From an uncultured Aquimarina sp. (GTDB lineage: Bacteria; Bacteroidota; Bacteroidia; Flavobacteriales; Flavobacteriaceae), in the NCBI GenBank assembly GCA_947498935.1, contig CANMMM010000009.1, positions 62,001 through 126,000 of the forward strand: a stretch of 64,000 bases of DNA, written 5' to 3'. How positions within the stretch are numbered: position 1 is the first letter of the stretch; the number at the start of each line of letters is the position of its first letter. Below the pieces are notes generated by a model, which saw only the letters and a list, made by a program, of their open reading frames with translations, was not told where the DNA came from and ran no database searches. A program made the position numbers and the translations under genes. This document shows positions 54,682-64,000 of this stretch, in pieces.

Positions 54682-55845
54682 ATGTCTTTTGAGTTTTTGT
54701 CGCCCGTTAGCGATTTAGTAACGGAGCACAGTGATCTGCTTACCGATCAGCAGCTTGGGAAACAAGTAGCGATGCATACGGAAGCGGAGGGTATTCCTGA
54801 TCTACATCAAGTAGATGTTGCTATTATTGGGATTAGAGAAAACAGAAATGCCAATGGACATCTAGGAGAAAAGGTGTCTTTTGATGCGATACGCACTTCT
54901 TTGTATGAATTATATGCTGGAAATTGGAATCTAAATATTGTAGATTTAGGAGATATTTTCCCTGGAGAGGCTGTAAAAGATACGTACTTCTTAGTACAGG
55001 AGATTTTAGGAGCATTGCTGCAAAAAAATGTAATACCTCTCTTGCTAGGAGGGAGTCAGGATTTAGTATATGCACAGTATCGTTCTTTTGATATTTTAGA
55101 GCAGATGGTGAATCTGGTGAATGTAGATAGTAGATTCGACTTAGGGGATACTTCAGCGCCGATTTGTAATACTTCTTATATCGGAAAAATCATTATAGAG
55201 CAACCCTATAATTTATTTAATTATAGTAATATAGGGTATCAGACGTATTTTAATTCGCAAGATGAAATTGATTTGATGGAGCGTTTGTTTTTTGATGCTT
55301 ATCGATTGGGAGAAGTGATCTCTGACATTACGGTTGTAGAGCCTATTATGAGAGATGCAGATATTGTAGCGATTGATTTAGGTGCCATGGAGGCAAGTTG
55401 TTTGAATCATTATGACGCTTCTCCAAATGGATTTGATGGTAGAGAAATATGCGCGATTGCACGATATGCAGGGATCAGTGATAAGGTAAAAAGTTTTGGT
55501 GTTTATGAATTTAAAAATGCAAAACATGAGGCTACTGCTGCGATGCTTACAGCGCAGATTATATGGTATTTTATAGAAGGCTTGAATTATCGTTCGCATG
55601 AATTAAATGTTAAAAATCAGGCTACTACCTTGCATTACAGTGTGCCAGTAGGAGATGAAGTGTTATCGTTTTATAAAAGTGATAAGACAGGAAGATGGTG
55701 GATTGAAATCCCTTTTGTTAGTGCTGGCAATAATAAATTAAAAAGAAATACGTTATTACCTTGCACCTATCTTGATTATGAGCGTGCTTGTAATCAGGAA
55801 ATACCTGAAAGATGGTATAAAGCAAAACGTAAAAACGAAGTTTAA
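54682..55845 (+). CDS. Arginase/formimidoylglutamase-fold protein with degenerate metal site
   Basis: 387 aa. The ureohydrolase fold is recognisable from VAIIGIRENRNANGH, IPLLLGGSQD and SFGVYEFKN, and databases usually call such proteins formimidoylglutamase. The manganese ligands are mostly lost: GGDH becomes GGSQ (123-126), DAHxD becomes DSRFD (149-153), and SxDxDxxD becomes AIDLGAME (230-237). It is therefore likely non-catalytic. It lies 3 bp after topA and 110 bp before gldK, an arrangement I recognise from gliding flavobacteria. Its role may be structural or linked to motility. Confidence 0.8.
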   Translation: MSFEFLSPVSDLVTEHSDLLTDQQLGKQVAMHTEAEGIPDLHQVDVAIIGIRENRNANGHLGEKVSFDAIRTSLYELYAGNWNLNIVDLGDIFPGEAVKDTYFLVQEILGALLQKNVIPLLLGGSQDLVYAQYRSFDILEQMVNLVNVDSRFDLGDTSAPICNTSYIGKIIIEQPYNLFNYSNIGYQTYFNSQDEIDLMERLFFDAYRLGEVISDITVVEPIMRDADIVAIDLGAMEASCLNHYDASPNGFDGREICAIARYAGISDKVKSFGVYEFKNAKHEATAAMLTAQIIWYFIEGLNYRSHELNVKNQATTLHYSVPVGDEVLSFYKSDKTGRWWIEIPFVSAGNNKLKRNTLLPCTYLDYERACNQEIPERWYKAKRKNEV

Positions 55846-55886
55846 CATTTTTATTAGGGAGAATTAAGGTTTTTTTTAGAAAAAAA

Positions 55887-55917
55887 TTGCTTTTCTGAAA
55901 ATAAATAAATAGGTTTA
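55887..55917 (+). promoter_or_regulatory. Promoter of the gldKLMN operon
   Basis: TTG (55887-55889), 20-bp spacer, TAGGTTTA (55910-55917); spacing exact, last base of the -7 box differs. It ends 38 bp before the gldK ATG. Confidence 0.6.
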
Positions 55918-55955
55918 CGACCTTAAATCTCGAAGATCTTAACCTAAAACACGTT

Positions 55956-57326
55956 ATGAAGAAATTTGTATCACTCTTTGCTATTGTAGCATTGCTCTAT
56001 AGTTGTGGCGGCGGTAGTCGTGGAGAACTAGTAGGAGTGAAGGGTAAAAAATGGCACCCGGAGAAACCTTACGGTATGGCACTCATCCCAGGAGGGTCAT
56101 TTATCATGGGAAAATCCGATGATGACAAAGCGGCGTTAGCAAATGCCCCTACTAAAACAGTTACTGTTCGCTCGTTCTACATGGATGAAACTGAAGTTAC
56201 TAACAGTGAGTATCGTCAGTTCGTACGTTGGGTACGCGATTCTACAGTAAGAATGCGCCTAGCGATCATGGCGGATGATCTTGGAAAAACTCCCGGAGAC
56301 GATGGTATTGGTGAGTATGCTTTCTTAGATTCCAATACTGAAGATATGTCTGTATACGAAAAGTATGTATATGATAATTACAGCGGTACAGGAGAAACTG
56401 GTTATGAAGGAAGAAAGCTTAATAAGGACATCGATATCGAATGGGATACTGATGATTATCCTGATGAATTCTATACAGAAGTTATGGATTCATTATATAT
56501 TCCTCTAGAGGAATCATATAATGGTAGAAGAACATTCGATGTGAGTAAATTCAAATTCAGATTTTCTTGGATGGACATACAATCTGCAGCCCGTGCCAAG
56601 GAAGGAAGAAGAAAAGATTTCGTAAAAGAAACTGTAATCGAAGTGTATCCTGATACAACGGTATGGATTAAAGATTTTAATTATTCATACAATGAGCCAA
56701 TGCACAATGACTATTTCTGGCATAGTTCTTATGACGACTATCCAGTAGTAGGTGTTTCTTGGGAACAGGCAAAAGCATTTTGTACTTGGAGAACAATCGA
56801 AAAAAATTCGTACCAAAAGAAGCGTAACAAAGAGTTTGTAAACTACTTTAGATTACCAACAGAAGCAGAATGGGAGTATGCAGCCAGAGGAGGTTTGGAA
56901 TCTGGAACATACCCATGGGGAGGTCCGTATGCATTAAATGACAGAGGATGCTTTTTAGCAAACTTTAAGCCTCTAAGAGGAAATTATGCAGCAGATAACT
57001 TCCTATATACTGTAGAAGCTAAAACATTCGAGCCTAATGATTATAACCTGTATAACATGGCAGGTAATGTTTCGGAATGGGTGCAATCATCTTATGACCC
57101 TGCATCTTATGAATATGTATCATCAATGAACCCAAATGTCAGCGATGATCAGAACAAGCGTAAAGTCGTGCGTGGAGGATCCTGGAAAGATGTTGCTTAT
57201 TTCCTACAAGTAAGTACCAGAGATTATGAATACGCAGATTCAGCGAGAAGTTATATCGGATTCAGAACTGTACAAGATTACATGGGTACAGACGTAACTG
57301 GAGAAGGTAATACTAGAAACAAGTAA
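55956..57326 (+). CDS. gldK: Gliding motility / type IX secretion lipoprotein GldK
   Basis: 456-aa lipoprotein (YSC, Cys17) of the outer-membrane-associated GldK-GldN ring of the type IX secretion system. Most of it is a formylglycine-generating-enzyme-like (sulfatase-modifying) fold: YGMALIPGGSFIMG, RSFYMDETEVTNSEYRQFV, PVVGVSWEQAKAFCTWR, RLPTEAEWEYAARGG, NMAGNVSEWV, GGSWKD and GFRTV. FGE activity is not expected. First gene of the gldKLMN set, 72 bp before gldL. Confidence 0.94.
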   Translation: MKKFVSLFAIVALLYSCGGGSRGELVGVKGKKWHPEKPYGMALIPGGSFIMGKSDDDKAALANAPTKTVTVRSFYMDETEVTNSEYRQFVRWVRDSTVRMRLAIMADDLGKTPGDDGIGEYAFLDSNTEDMSVYEKYVYDNYSGTGETGYEGRKLNKDIDIEWDTDDYPDEFYTEVMDSLYIPLEESYNGRRTFDVSKFKFRFSWMDIQSAARAKEGRRKDFVKETVIEVYPDTTVWIKDFNYSYNEPMHNDYFWHSSYDDYPVVGVSWEQAKAFCTWRTIEKNSYQKKRNKEFVNYFRLPTEAEWEYAARGGLESGTYPWGGPYALNDRGCFLANFKPLRGNYAADNFLYTVEAKTFEPNDYNLYNMAGNVSEWVQSSYDPASYEYVSSMNPNVSDDQNKRKVVRGGSWKDVAYFLQVSTRDYEYADSARSYIGFRTVQDYMGTDVTGEGNTRNK

Positions 57327-57398
57327 GTCCCAAAATTTTCTATCAACTTTATTACTAACCTTTTTTAATTTTTTTTAAAAAAACTAAACACATTTATT

Positions 57399-58031
57399 AT
57401 GGCAAATTCAAAATCTAGCAAAAAACTAATGAACATGGTATATGGTCTGGGAGCGGCCGTTGTAATCCTTGGAGCATTATTTAAAATTATGCACTGGCCA
57501 GGAGGAAACGCGATGCTTATTGCAGGTCTGATTACTGAAGCATTAGTATTTACTATTTCTGCTTTCGAACCAGTAGACGAAGAATTAGATTGGTCTTTGG
57601 TGTACCCAGAATTAGCAGGTGGAACAAAAAGAGATAAAAAACAAAAAGAAGATACTTCGCCAGAAGGATTATTATCTAAGAAATTAGATGAAATGCTTAA
57701 GGAAGCTAAATTAGATGCTGGTTTAATGAGCAGCTTAGGAGAAAGTATCCGTAACTTCGAAGGAGCAGCTAAAGGAATCGCACCAACAGCAAGCTCTATC
57801 CAAGGACAACAGAAATACAGTGAAGAGATGGCTAAAGCAGCTACTCAATTAGAATCTTTAAACAGCTTATACAAGGTACAATTAGAATCATCTGCATCTC
57901 AGGCTGAAGCAAATCAAGCAATTGCTCAAAATGCTCAGAAACTGAAAGATCAAATGGAAAGTCTAGCAAGTAACCTTTCTTCTCTAAATGGAGTATATGG
58001 TGGTATGTTAAGTGCTATGAACAAGAGTTAA
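57399..58031 (+). CDS. gldL: Type IX secretion motor protein GldL
   Basis: 210-aa inner-membrane stator-like subunit of the proton-driven GldLM motor. Two N-terminal helices (about 12-31 and 36-54). Conserved polar residues of the proton path appear as Y15, K29, H32 and E47, matching by position those studied in F. johnsoniae GldL. A long cytoplasmic coiled-coil tail (about 85-205) follows, rich in Gln, Ala and Leu. It is 44 bp ahead of gldM. Confidence 0.93.
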   Translation: MANSKSSKKLMNMVYGLGAAVVILGALFKIMHWPGGNAMLIAGLITEALVFTISAFEPVDEELDWSLVYPELAGGTKRDKKQKEDTSPEGLLSKKLDEMLKEAKLDAGLMSSLGESIRNFEGAAKGIAPTASSIQGQQKYSEEMAKAATQLESLNSLYKVQLESSASQAEANQAIAQNAQKLKDQMESLASNLSSLNGVYGGMLSAMNKS

Positions 58032-58075
58032 TATAGTGTTTAATTAAATTTATAATAACTACCAAAATATAAAAT

Positions 58076-59620
58076 ATGGCAGGAGGAAAATTATCACCAA
58101 GGCAGAAGATGATTAATCTTATGTACTTGGTATTCATCGCGATGTTGGCATTAAACATGTCAAAAGAAGTGTTGGCAGCTTTTGGTTTAATGAACGAAAA
58201 GCTAACAGAGTCAAATCAAGCAACCACAGAGCGTAATACCGCTTTTATGAACGGATTAGCGGCTAAAGTAGAAGAGCAGGCTGCTAAGTATACTCCGCTT
58301 AAAGAAAAAGCTGATCAAACGAGCAAATTTTCTAACGAATTGGTTTCTTACATTGAAAACATCAAAACAGGTCTGACAGAAAATTTATCTGATCCTAAGG
58401 ACTATGTAACAATGGATAAGTCAATTGCTTTAGATGAGAAGTTTTTTAAAGGAGGAAACATTACTCCAGCAGGAGAAGAATTCGTAAGCAAGATTAATGA
58501 GTATAAAAGCGGAGTTGCTGGATTATTAGAAGAAAAGTATCCAGTAATTGCAGGAGATGTAAAAAAGACGTTTTCTACGGATGATGTAGAAAATAGAGAT
58601 AAACTAAAAGTAAATTGGTTAAAGTACAATTTCGAAGGCTATCCTCTTGTAGCATCTCTTACAAAACTGACACAAATACAATCTGATATTAAGAATACAG
58701 AAAGTAAAGTGTTGTCTAAGATGCTTTCTGGTCAATTAGAATCAGAAGTTTCTTTGTCTAACTTCGAAGCGATCGTAGTACCAGACAAAACAGCTTTCTT
58801 TAGCGGAGAGACTTTTAAAGGAAGAATTATCTTAGGTAAAAAAGATAAGACACTAAAAGCGCACAAAGTAGTAGTGAACGGTAAAGAATTAGCGCCGGAA
58901 TCTATGCAAGAAGGGCAGACAGTGTTAAGCTTTCCTGCAGGAAACGTAGGAGAAAGAGATATCAAAGGAGAGTTTCAATTCAAAGAAGGTGATTCTATTG
59001 TAACGATTCCGATTAGTAGCTCCTATGCAGTAATTCCTAAACCAAATTCTGCAGTAATTTCTGCTGATAAGATGAATGTGGTGTATAGAGGAGTACAGAA
59101 CCCGATGACTATTTCTATTCCAGGAGTACCTTCTGTAAATGCAAAGGCACCAGGATTAAGAAAAGCAGGAGGAGCAGGAAAATATGTAATGAACGTAACG
59201 ACTGTAAAAGCACGTGAGGTAAATATCAAGGTTAGTGGTAAATTACCAAACGGTTCTTCAGTAAGTAGTAGTAAGAAGTTCAGAATTAAAGATATTCCTA
59301 GACCAGTAGGAACAGTAAGAGGTGAAGATGGAAATGTGAAAATGACCAAAAGTGGTTTAGAAAAATCTTCTATCGGAGCAATCCTTCCTGATTTTGATTT
59401 TGATATTAAATTAAAAGTAACAAGTTTTAAATTTAAAGTAGAAGGACAACCAACAGTTAGTGTAAGTGGAGGTCGATTAAATTCTAGAGCCAAAGGGGTG
59501 CTTAGAAAAGCAAAACGAGGTTCTTCAGTACAGGTAATTGATATCAAAGCGAAGTTAACAACCAACGCAAAGTATAAATTAAAGAAGATATCTCCTGTAA
59601 TCGTTGAGTTGACCAACTAA
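58076..59620 (+). CDS. gldM: Type IX secretion motor protein GldM
   Basis: 514-aa partner of GldL. One N-terminal membrane helix (MINLMYLVFIAMLALNM, about 12-32) enters the GldL pentamer; the rest is a periplasmic shaft of one helical and several Ig-like domains (from about 220 on, AIVVPDKTAFFSGETFKGRI; PVGTVRGEDG). It transmits the motor's torque to GldK/GldN. Length is typical for flavobacterial GldM. It lies 12 bp before gldN. Confidence 0.94.
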   Translation: MAGGKLSPRQKMINLMYLVFIAMLALNMSKEVLAAFGLMNEKLTESNQATTERNTAFMNGLAAKVEEQAAKYTPLKEKADQTSKFSNELVSYIENIKTGLTENLSDPKDYVTMDKSIALDEKFFKGGNITPAGEEFVSKINEYKSGVAGLLEEKYPVIAGDVKKTFSTDDVENRDKLKVNWLKYNFEGYPLVASLTKLTQIQSDIKNTESKVLSKMLSGQLESEVSLSNFEAIVVPDKTAFFSGETFKGRIILGKKDKTLKAHKVVVNGKELAPESMQEGQTVLSFPAGNVGERDIKGEFQFKEGDSIVTIPISSSYAVIPKPNSAVISADKMNVVYRGVQNPMTISIPGVPSVNAKAPGLRKAGGAGKYVMNVTTVKAREVNIKVSGKLPNGSSVSSSKKFRIKDIPRPVGTVRGEDGNVKMTKSGLEKSSIGAILPDFDFDIKLKVTSFKFKVEGQPTVSVSGGRLNSRAKGVLRKAKRGSSVQVIDIKAKLTTNAKYKLKKISPVIVELTN

Positions 59621-59632
59621 AAATAAAGTGTA

Positions 59633-60529
59633 ATGATTATGAATTTGAGAAGTTTAATAGTAAGTGCTTTTGGTTTGTGTATGACCCTAGCATCTTATGG
59701 TCAGGCTAATATTCTGAACGCGTCGAATCCTGATGATATAGGGAAGAAAACGAAGGAGCAGATAGATGCGGATCACGATAAACCATTAGAGTATGGTTAT
59801 GTAGATAAGCGTGACGTACTATGGGCGAAAACAACTTGGGAAACAATTGATCTTGATGAGCGTATTAATTTCCCTTTGTATTACCCAATTGATACCGCCA
59901 ATATTGGTTCTGATAGAAGAGCTTTATACGATGTATTGATGACCAATATTAAAAATGGTAAAATAAAGACTATATATTCAGATTCATATTTTACAGAAAC
60001 AAGAACGCTCCAAGATTTAGAAACTACACTTTCTAAAATTGATACCTTGGATTTAGGATATGAGCAGTTCAATGCAGGAGAATCTGTAGATCCTCAGTAT
60101 ATCGAAAGAAGAGATATCTCTGCGGCTGATATATCTGAGTACAAAATCAGAGGATACTGGTACTTCGATAAGCGTCAAGGTGAGTTAAGATACCGTTTAT
60201 TAGGGATTGCTCCAGTAGCACCTGATGTAAACTTTATCGACGATGATGAACCAGATCAAGTAGCATTATTCTGGGTGTGGTATCCAGATGCTAGAGAAGT
60301 ATTGCATAATGCTATGGCATTTAATAGAAGAAATACTTCAATGCCATTTACATATGATCATATTTTAAATGCGAGACGTTTTAACTCAGTAATTTTTAAG
60401 GAAGATAACATACAAGGTGACCGATCGGTAAAAGAGTATGTCATCGATAATGCCTTAATGCAATTATTAGAAAGCGAACGTATCAAAGAAAGTATTAGAA
60501 ATTTCGAAATGGATATGTGGAGCTATTAA
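59633..60529 (+). CDS. gldN: Type IX secretion / gliding protein GldN
   Basis: 298-aa periplasmic protein completing the GldK-GldN ring. Signal peptide about 1-23 (ends SYGQA). Characteristic segments are YVDKRDVLWAKTTWETIDLDERINFPLYYP, YKIRGYWYFDKRQGELRYRLLGIAP and LFWVWYPDAREVLHNA. The ATG at 59633 is used; the ATG at 59639 (MNLRSL) would serve equally. A terminator follows. Confidence 0.93.
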   Translation: MIMNLRSLIVSAFGLCMTLASYGQANILNASNPDDIGKKTKEQIDADHDKPLEYGYVDKRDVLWAKTTWETIDLDERINFPLYYPIDTANIGSDRRALYDVLMTNIKNGKIKTIYSDSYFTETRTLQDLETTLSKIDTLDLGYEQFNAGESVDPQYIERRDISAADISEYKIRGYWYFDKRQGELRYRLLGIAPVAPDVNFIDDDEPDQVALFWVWYPDAREVLHNAMAFNRRNTSMPFTYDHILNARRFNSVIFKEDNIQGDRSVKEYVIDNALMQLLESERIKESIRNFEMDMWSY

Positions 60530-60556
60530 TGCTGCATTCATTACTAAAATACGATC

Positions 60557-60587
60557 AAAACGCTCAACAGTATTGTTGAGCGTTTTT
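60557..60587 (+). terminator. Terminator of gldKLMN
   Basis: CGCTCAACA-GTAT-TGTTGAGCG with A run before and T5 after, 28 bp after the gldN stop codon. Confidence 0.88.
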
Positions 60588-60612
60588 GTTGTTATGTCAT
60601 AAAAACCAATAG

Positions 60613-61653
60613 ATGGTAGATTTTATAATTGTAGGATATGGTTTAGCAGGTTTAGCTTTTGCTACGCAATTAGAAAAAGAGGATAAATCCTATATCGTAT
60701 TCGAAAATCACTCGCAGCAATCTTCTAGAGTAGCAGGTGGATTATACAATCCTGTGATCCTAAAAAGGTTTACTGCAGCATGGCAGGCAGAAGCTCAAAT
60801 GGGATATGCAGTGCCGTTTTATAAGCATATAGAGACAATATTAGGAGAACACTACCTTCATCCAATGGAAGTGGTAAGAAGGTTTAATTCTGTAGAAGAG
60901 CAGAACACTTGGTTCGAAGCATGTGATAAACCTATCTTAGAATATTTTTTAGCGCCGCAATTACAAAAAAATAATAATCCTACGATCTCAGCACCCTATC
61001 AATTCGGAAAAGTTAAGCATACTGGCAGGGTACAAGTCAAAGAGATGCTAGCAGCATCCTTAGCAAGATTGGCAGCAAAAGAGCAATTGCAGAAAGCTTC
61101 TTTTGTGTATGAAGATATAGTGATGACTCCGCAGGGAATATCCTACCAAGGCATCAATGCACGACATATTCTATTTGCAGAAGGATATGGAGTGCTACAG
61201 AATCCCTTTTTTCAGCACTTACCTTTGCAGGGTAATAAGGGAGAGTATCTGATCATACGGTCTACAGCATTACAGCTAAAACGAGCAGTGAAATCTTCGA
61301 TTTTTATTATCCCATTAGGCAATGATTATTATAAGATAGGGGCTACGTATAATAGCCAAGATAAAACCCCTGTATGTACTGAAGCTGCAAAAACGCAATT
61401 ACTCACCAAATTAGAAGCATTTATGACTGCGCCCTATGAAGTGGTGGGCCAAGAAGCAGGGATTCGTCCTACGGTCAGAGATAGACGTCCGCTAGTAGGT
61501 ACACATCCGAAGCATAAAAATGTACATATACTAAATGGTTTAGGAAGTAGAGGAATCCTGATCGCTCCATCGGTATCACAAGCGCTATACGACACCATTA
61601 TGCATGGAGAGCCTTTAGACGCAGCAATTGATATCAGTAGGTTTCAGCAGTAG
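60613..61653 (+). CDS. FAD-dependent oxidoreductase (DAO family)
   Basis: 346-aa flavoprotein. The N-terminal ADP-binding fold VDFIIVGYGLAGLAFATQLE gives the FAD site; GQEAGIRPTVRDRRPLVGTHP and HILNGLGSRGILIAPSVSQAL near the C terminus are typical of the D-amino-acid-oxidase/glycine-oxidase fold. No membrane or export signal, so cytoplasmic. Substrate unknown. Close flavobacterial relatives sit beside the gld genes. It ends 5 bp from the convergent DUF983 gene. Confidence 0.83.
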   Translation: MVDFIIVGYGLAGLAFATQLEKEDKSYIVFENHSQQSSRVAGGLYNPVILKRFTAAWQAEAQMGYAVPFYKHIETILGEHYLHPMEVVRRFNSVEEQNTWFEACDKPILEYFLAPQLQKNNNPTISAPYQFGKVKHTGRVQVKEMLAASLARLAAKEQLQKASFVYEDIVMTPQGISYQGINARHILFAEGYGVLQNPFFQHLPLQGNKGEYLIIRSTALQLKRAVKSSIFIIPLGNDYYKIGATYNSQDKTPVCTEAAKTQLLTKLEAFMTAPYEVVGQEAGIRPTVRDRRPLVGTHPKHKNVHILNGLGSRGILIAPSVSQALYDTIMHGEPLDAAIDISRFQQ

Positions 61654-61658
61654 AGATG

Positions 61659-62045
61659 TCAGTGTTTTCTGTGTTTGTGATCGTATTTCATAAAGAGGTT
61701 GATCCATATATTACGAGACCATCGCATAATAATGGGCATGAAAATGATCAATGTACCACAGATTACAAAAAAAGAAGCTAATAAGTCTAACTGCACTAAA
61801 AAATGACTTATCGCAAATGCGATGCCAGCAAATATAATCCCTACACCATAGCTGACATACATAGCTCCATAAAAGAAAGAAGGCTCTATTTTATATTTCG
61901 TATGGCAGTGACTACAGCGCTCATGCATTTTTAGTGTATAGCCTAATAAATAGGGATTGGCTTTCGTGTACATGTGTTCTTCGTGGCATACAGGGCAGGT
62001 ACCAGTAAAGATACTATAGATTTTAGTTCCTTTTAAGAAGCGCAT
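61659..62045 (-). CDS. DUF983 membrane protein
   Basis: 128 aa. Two zinc-ribbon-like pairs, CPVCHEEHMY (about 18-27) and CSHCHTKY (about 40-47), precede two membrane helices (about 57-78 and 84-108). The family has no established function and is widespread in alpha-proteobacteria and Bacteroidota. The tail is basic (WSRNIWINLFMKYDHKHRKH). It is divergent from the ABC-F gene with 55 bp between. Confidence 0.83.
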   Translation of the reverse strand: MRFLKGTKIYSIFTGTCPVCHEEHMYTKANPYLLGYTLKMHERCSHCHTKYKIEPSFFYGAMYVSYGVGIIFAGIAFAISHFLVQLDLLASFFVICGTLIIFMPIIMRWSRNIWINLFMKYDHKHRKH

Positions 62046-62100
62046 ACTGTTTTATTCTATCACAAAATTAGTCATCTTTGTACAAAATTATCAGAAGCAG

Positions 62101-64000
62101 ATGTTAAACATACATAATTTGTCTATTTCTTTTGGAGGCGAATACCTATTCCAAGAAATAGCTTTTAGACTCAGTGCAGGAGATCGTGTCGGATTAGTAG
62201 GAAAGAACGGAGCAGGAAAATCTACAATGCTCAAAATCTTATCCAAAGAACAAGAACCTGATTCTGGTCAGATCGCTATGGATAAAGAGGTGAAAATAGG
62301 ATTCCTAAAGCAGGATATAGACTTTGTGTTAGGTAGAACTGTTTTAGAAGAATCTTACGAAGCCTTTACAGAAATCAAAAAGATAGAGCGCACCATAGAA
62401 GGTATCAATGCACAGTTGGCAGAGCGTACTGATTATGAAAGCGACTCCTATAACCAGCTCATCACAGACCTCAGTGATCATACCCAGCAATACGAAATCT
62501 TAGGCGGGTATAACTACCAAGGCGAAACAGAACGTGTGTTACAAGGATTAGGATTCCAGCGAGAAGACTTCGACAAGCTAACTGATACCTTTTCGGGAGG
62601 ATGGCGAATGCGTATAGAATTAGCGAAGCTATTATTACAGAATAACGACATACTCCTACTCGATGAGCCTACCAACCATTTAGATATAGAATCGATTATC
62701 TGGTTAGAACAGTTTCTGAAAAATTATGCAGGTGTAGTAGTTATCGTATCGCATGATAAAATGTTTTTGGATAACGTAACCAACCGTACCATCGAAATAT
62801 CACTCGGTAGGATCTATGATTATAATAAACCATACTCAGCGTATTTAGTACTGCGCAAAGAAATTCGAGAACAGCAACTAGCCGCTCAAAAAAATCAATC
62901 CAAGCAGATCGAGCAAACCGAGAAACTGATCGAAAAATTTAGAGCCAAAGCCACTAAAGCTTCCATGGCACAATCACTGATCAAGAAGCTGGACAAGATA
63001 GATCGTATCGAAGTAGATGAAGATGACAATGCTGTAATGAATATTACTTTTCCAGTCAGTATACAGCCTGGAAAAGTAGTGATAGAAGCAGAAAACGTGT
63101 GTAAATCCTATGGAGAAAAGCATATATTACAAGATATTGATCTCTTAGTAGAGCGCGGGTCTAAAATAGCCTTTGTAGGGCAGAATGGACAAGGAAAATC
63201 TACCTTAGCTAAAATCATTATCGATGAGTTATCCTATCAGGGAAGTATGAAATTAGGGCACAATGTGCAGATAGGTTACTTCGCTCAAAACCAATCAGAG
63301 TACCTAGACGGCGAGCTTACGATCCACGATACCATGATCAATGCAGCTAACGAAAAAACCAGAACCAAGGTCCGAGACATGCTAGGAGCATTCCTGTTTA
63401 GAGGAGATGATGTAGATAAAAAAGTAAAAGTACTATCTGGGGGGGAGCGTAATCGATTGGCATTGTGCAAAATGCTGTTAGAGCCTTTTAATGTATTGGT
63501 GATGGATGAGCCTACCAACCATTTGGATATCAAATCTAAAAATATACTAAAAGAAGCGCTAAAAAATTTCGAAGGCACACTCATTCTCGTATCTCACGAT
63601 AGAGATTTTTTACAAGGGCTCACCAATTCCGTCTACGAATTTAAAAACAAACAGATCAAAGAATATCTAGGGGATATTGATTTCTATTTAGAGCAGCGCA
63701 GTGTTAGTGACCTGAGAGATATAGAGAAAAAAGATCCCACTGAGCAGCAAACACCCATTGCTCCTAAGCAAGCTGCTAAAAAATCATACGAAGATCAGAA
63801 AAAGATCAAATCGCTAAACAATAAAATCAGTAACCTAGAGTCTAAAATCAATAAGCTAGAGCGCGAGATCAAAGAAATAGATGTAGGACTAGCAATTAAT
63901 TATGATCAGACCATCGCACAACCTAATTTTTTTGACAGCTATCAAGCCAAAAAAGAGCAACTCACAGCCTTTATGGAATCATGGGAAACCCTACAAGAAG
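62101..64000 (+). CDS. ABC-F family ATPase (translation factor type), 3' end beyond window
   Basis: 633 codons are present and no stop is reached, so the gene is partial. It encodes tandem ABC domains without membrane segments: Walker A GKNGAGKST (about 35), signature SGGWRMRIELAKLLL, Walker B ILLLDEPTNHLD; a linker with a coiled coil (about 255-300); second Walker A GQNGQGKST and LSGGERNRLALCKMLL, LVMDEPTNHLD. The end shows the lysine-rich coiled-coil C-terminal domain of the Uup type. It likely acts on the ribosome and may influence antibiotic tolerance. Confidence 0.93.
   Translation, partial: MLNIHNLSISFGGEYLFQEIAFRLSAGDRVGLVGKNGAGKSTMLKILSKEQEPDSGQIAMDKEVKIGFLKQDIDFVLGRTVLEESYEAFTEIKKIERTIEGINAQLAERTDYESDSYNQLITDLSDHTQQYEILGGYNYQGETERVLQGLGFQREDFDKLTDTFSGGWRMRIELAKLLLQNNDILLLDEPTNHLDIESIIWLEQFLKNYAGVVVIVSHDKMFLDNVTNRTIEISLGRIYDYNKPYSAYLVLRKEIREQQLAAQKNQSKQIEQTEKLIEKFRAKATKASMAQSLIKKLDKIDRIEVDEDDNAVMNITFPVSIQPGKVVIEAENVCKSYGEKHILQDIDLLVERGSKIAFVGQNGQGKSTLAKIIIDELSYQGSMKLGHNVQIGYFAQNQSEYLDGELTIHDTMINAANEKTRTKVRDMLGAFLFRGDDVDKKVKVLSGGERNRLALCKMLLEPFNVLVMDEPTNHLDIKSKNILKEALKNFEGTLILVSHDRDFLQGLTNSVYEFKNKQIKEYLGDIDFYLEQRSVSDLRDIEKKDPTEQQTPIAPKQAAKKSYEDQKKIKSLNNKISNLESKINKLEREIKEIDVGLAINYDQTIAQPNFFDSYQAKKEQLTAFMESWETLQE

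Noticed and set aside
59023-59616. 197-codon minus-strand frame within gldM
   Set aside because: Shadow of gldM; low-complexity Leu/Phe/Thr sequence without a family match.

Overview
The window is a single stretch of a flavobacterial (Bacteroidota, probably marine Flavobacteriaceae) chromosome. This is inferred from SusC/SusD pairs, the gldKLMN type IX secretion/gliding genes, low GC content, promoters of the Bacteroidota form TTG-N20-TAnnTTTG, and lineage-typical proteins (HYC_CC_PP protein, DUF3347 proteins, a two-domain LptE/LptC system). The genus cannot be named from the sequence alone. There is no rRNA, CRISPR array, phage or recognisable insertion-sequence transposase. One tRNA (Phe) is present.

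Layout. (1) 101-18234 plus a regulator at 18634-19668: a polysaccharide utilisation locus. It holds a SusR-like propeller/LuxR regulator, LacI regulator 1, SusC, SusD, a glycan-binding-type lipoprotein with a duplicated module, a PhyH dioxygenase, a clan GH-A hydrolase, a Gfo/Idh/MocA oxidoreductase, a sugar porter, a GH43 beta-xylosidase, a GH26 lipoprotein resembling beta-1,3-xylanases, and LacI regulator 2. The most economical reading is uptake and breakdown of a xylan, possibly beta-1,3-linked or mixed-linkage algal xylan. (2) 19971-21751: a haem-motif protein and tRNA-Phe. (3) 21850-29688: a housekeeping and envelope cluster (coaX, outer-membrane protein, TPR protein, lptC, small membrane protein, CorC-type protein, PpiD/SurA-like isomerase). 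(4) 29857-34944: galE, glpD with a GntR regulator, and a GAF/fRMsr protein. (5) 35088-43858: a heavy-metal (copper/silver-type) efflux operon. (6) 44119-51656: VanX-like dipeptidase, groESL, and a minus-strand operon miaB - sigma-54 activator - lptE - TPR-like protein - secG. (7) 52153-60529: topA, a degenerate arginase-fold gene and gldKLMN. (8) 60613-64000: an oxidoreductase, a DUF983 protein and an ABC-F ATPase cut by the window end.

The most unusual non-coding content is a family of six intergenic repeats of 87-102 bp, spread over 33 kb, with conserved ends and hairpins whose arms vary together. They fall into two subfamilies. Two oppositely oriented pairs bracket regulator-containing units, and one copy sits inside the efflux operon. 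A separate 168-bp imperfect palindrome lies just after the GH26 stop codon. Together these are the best candidates for something not explained by the protein-coding genes.
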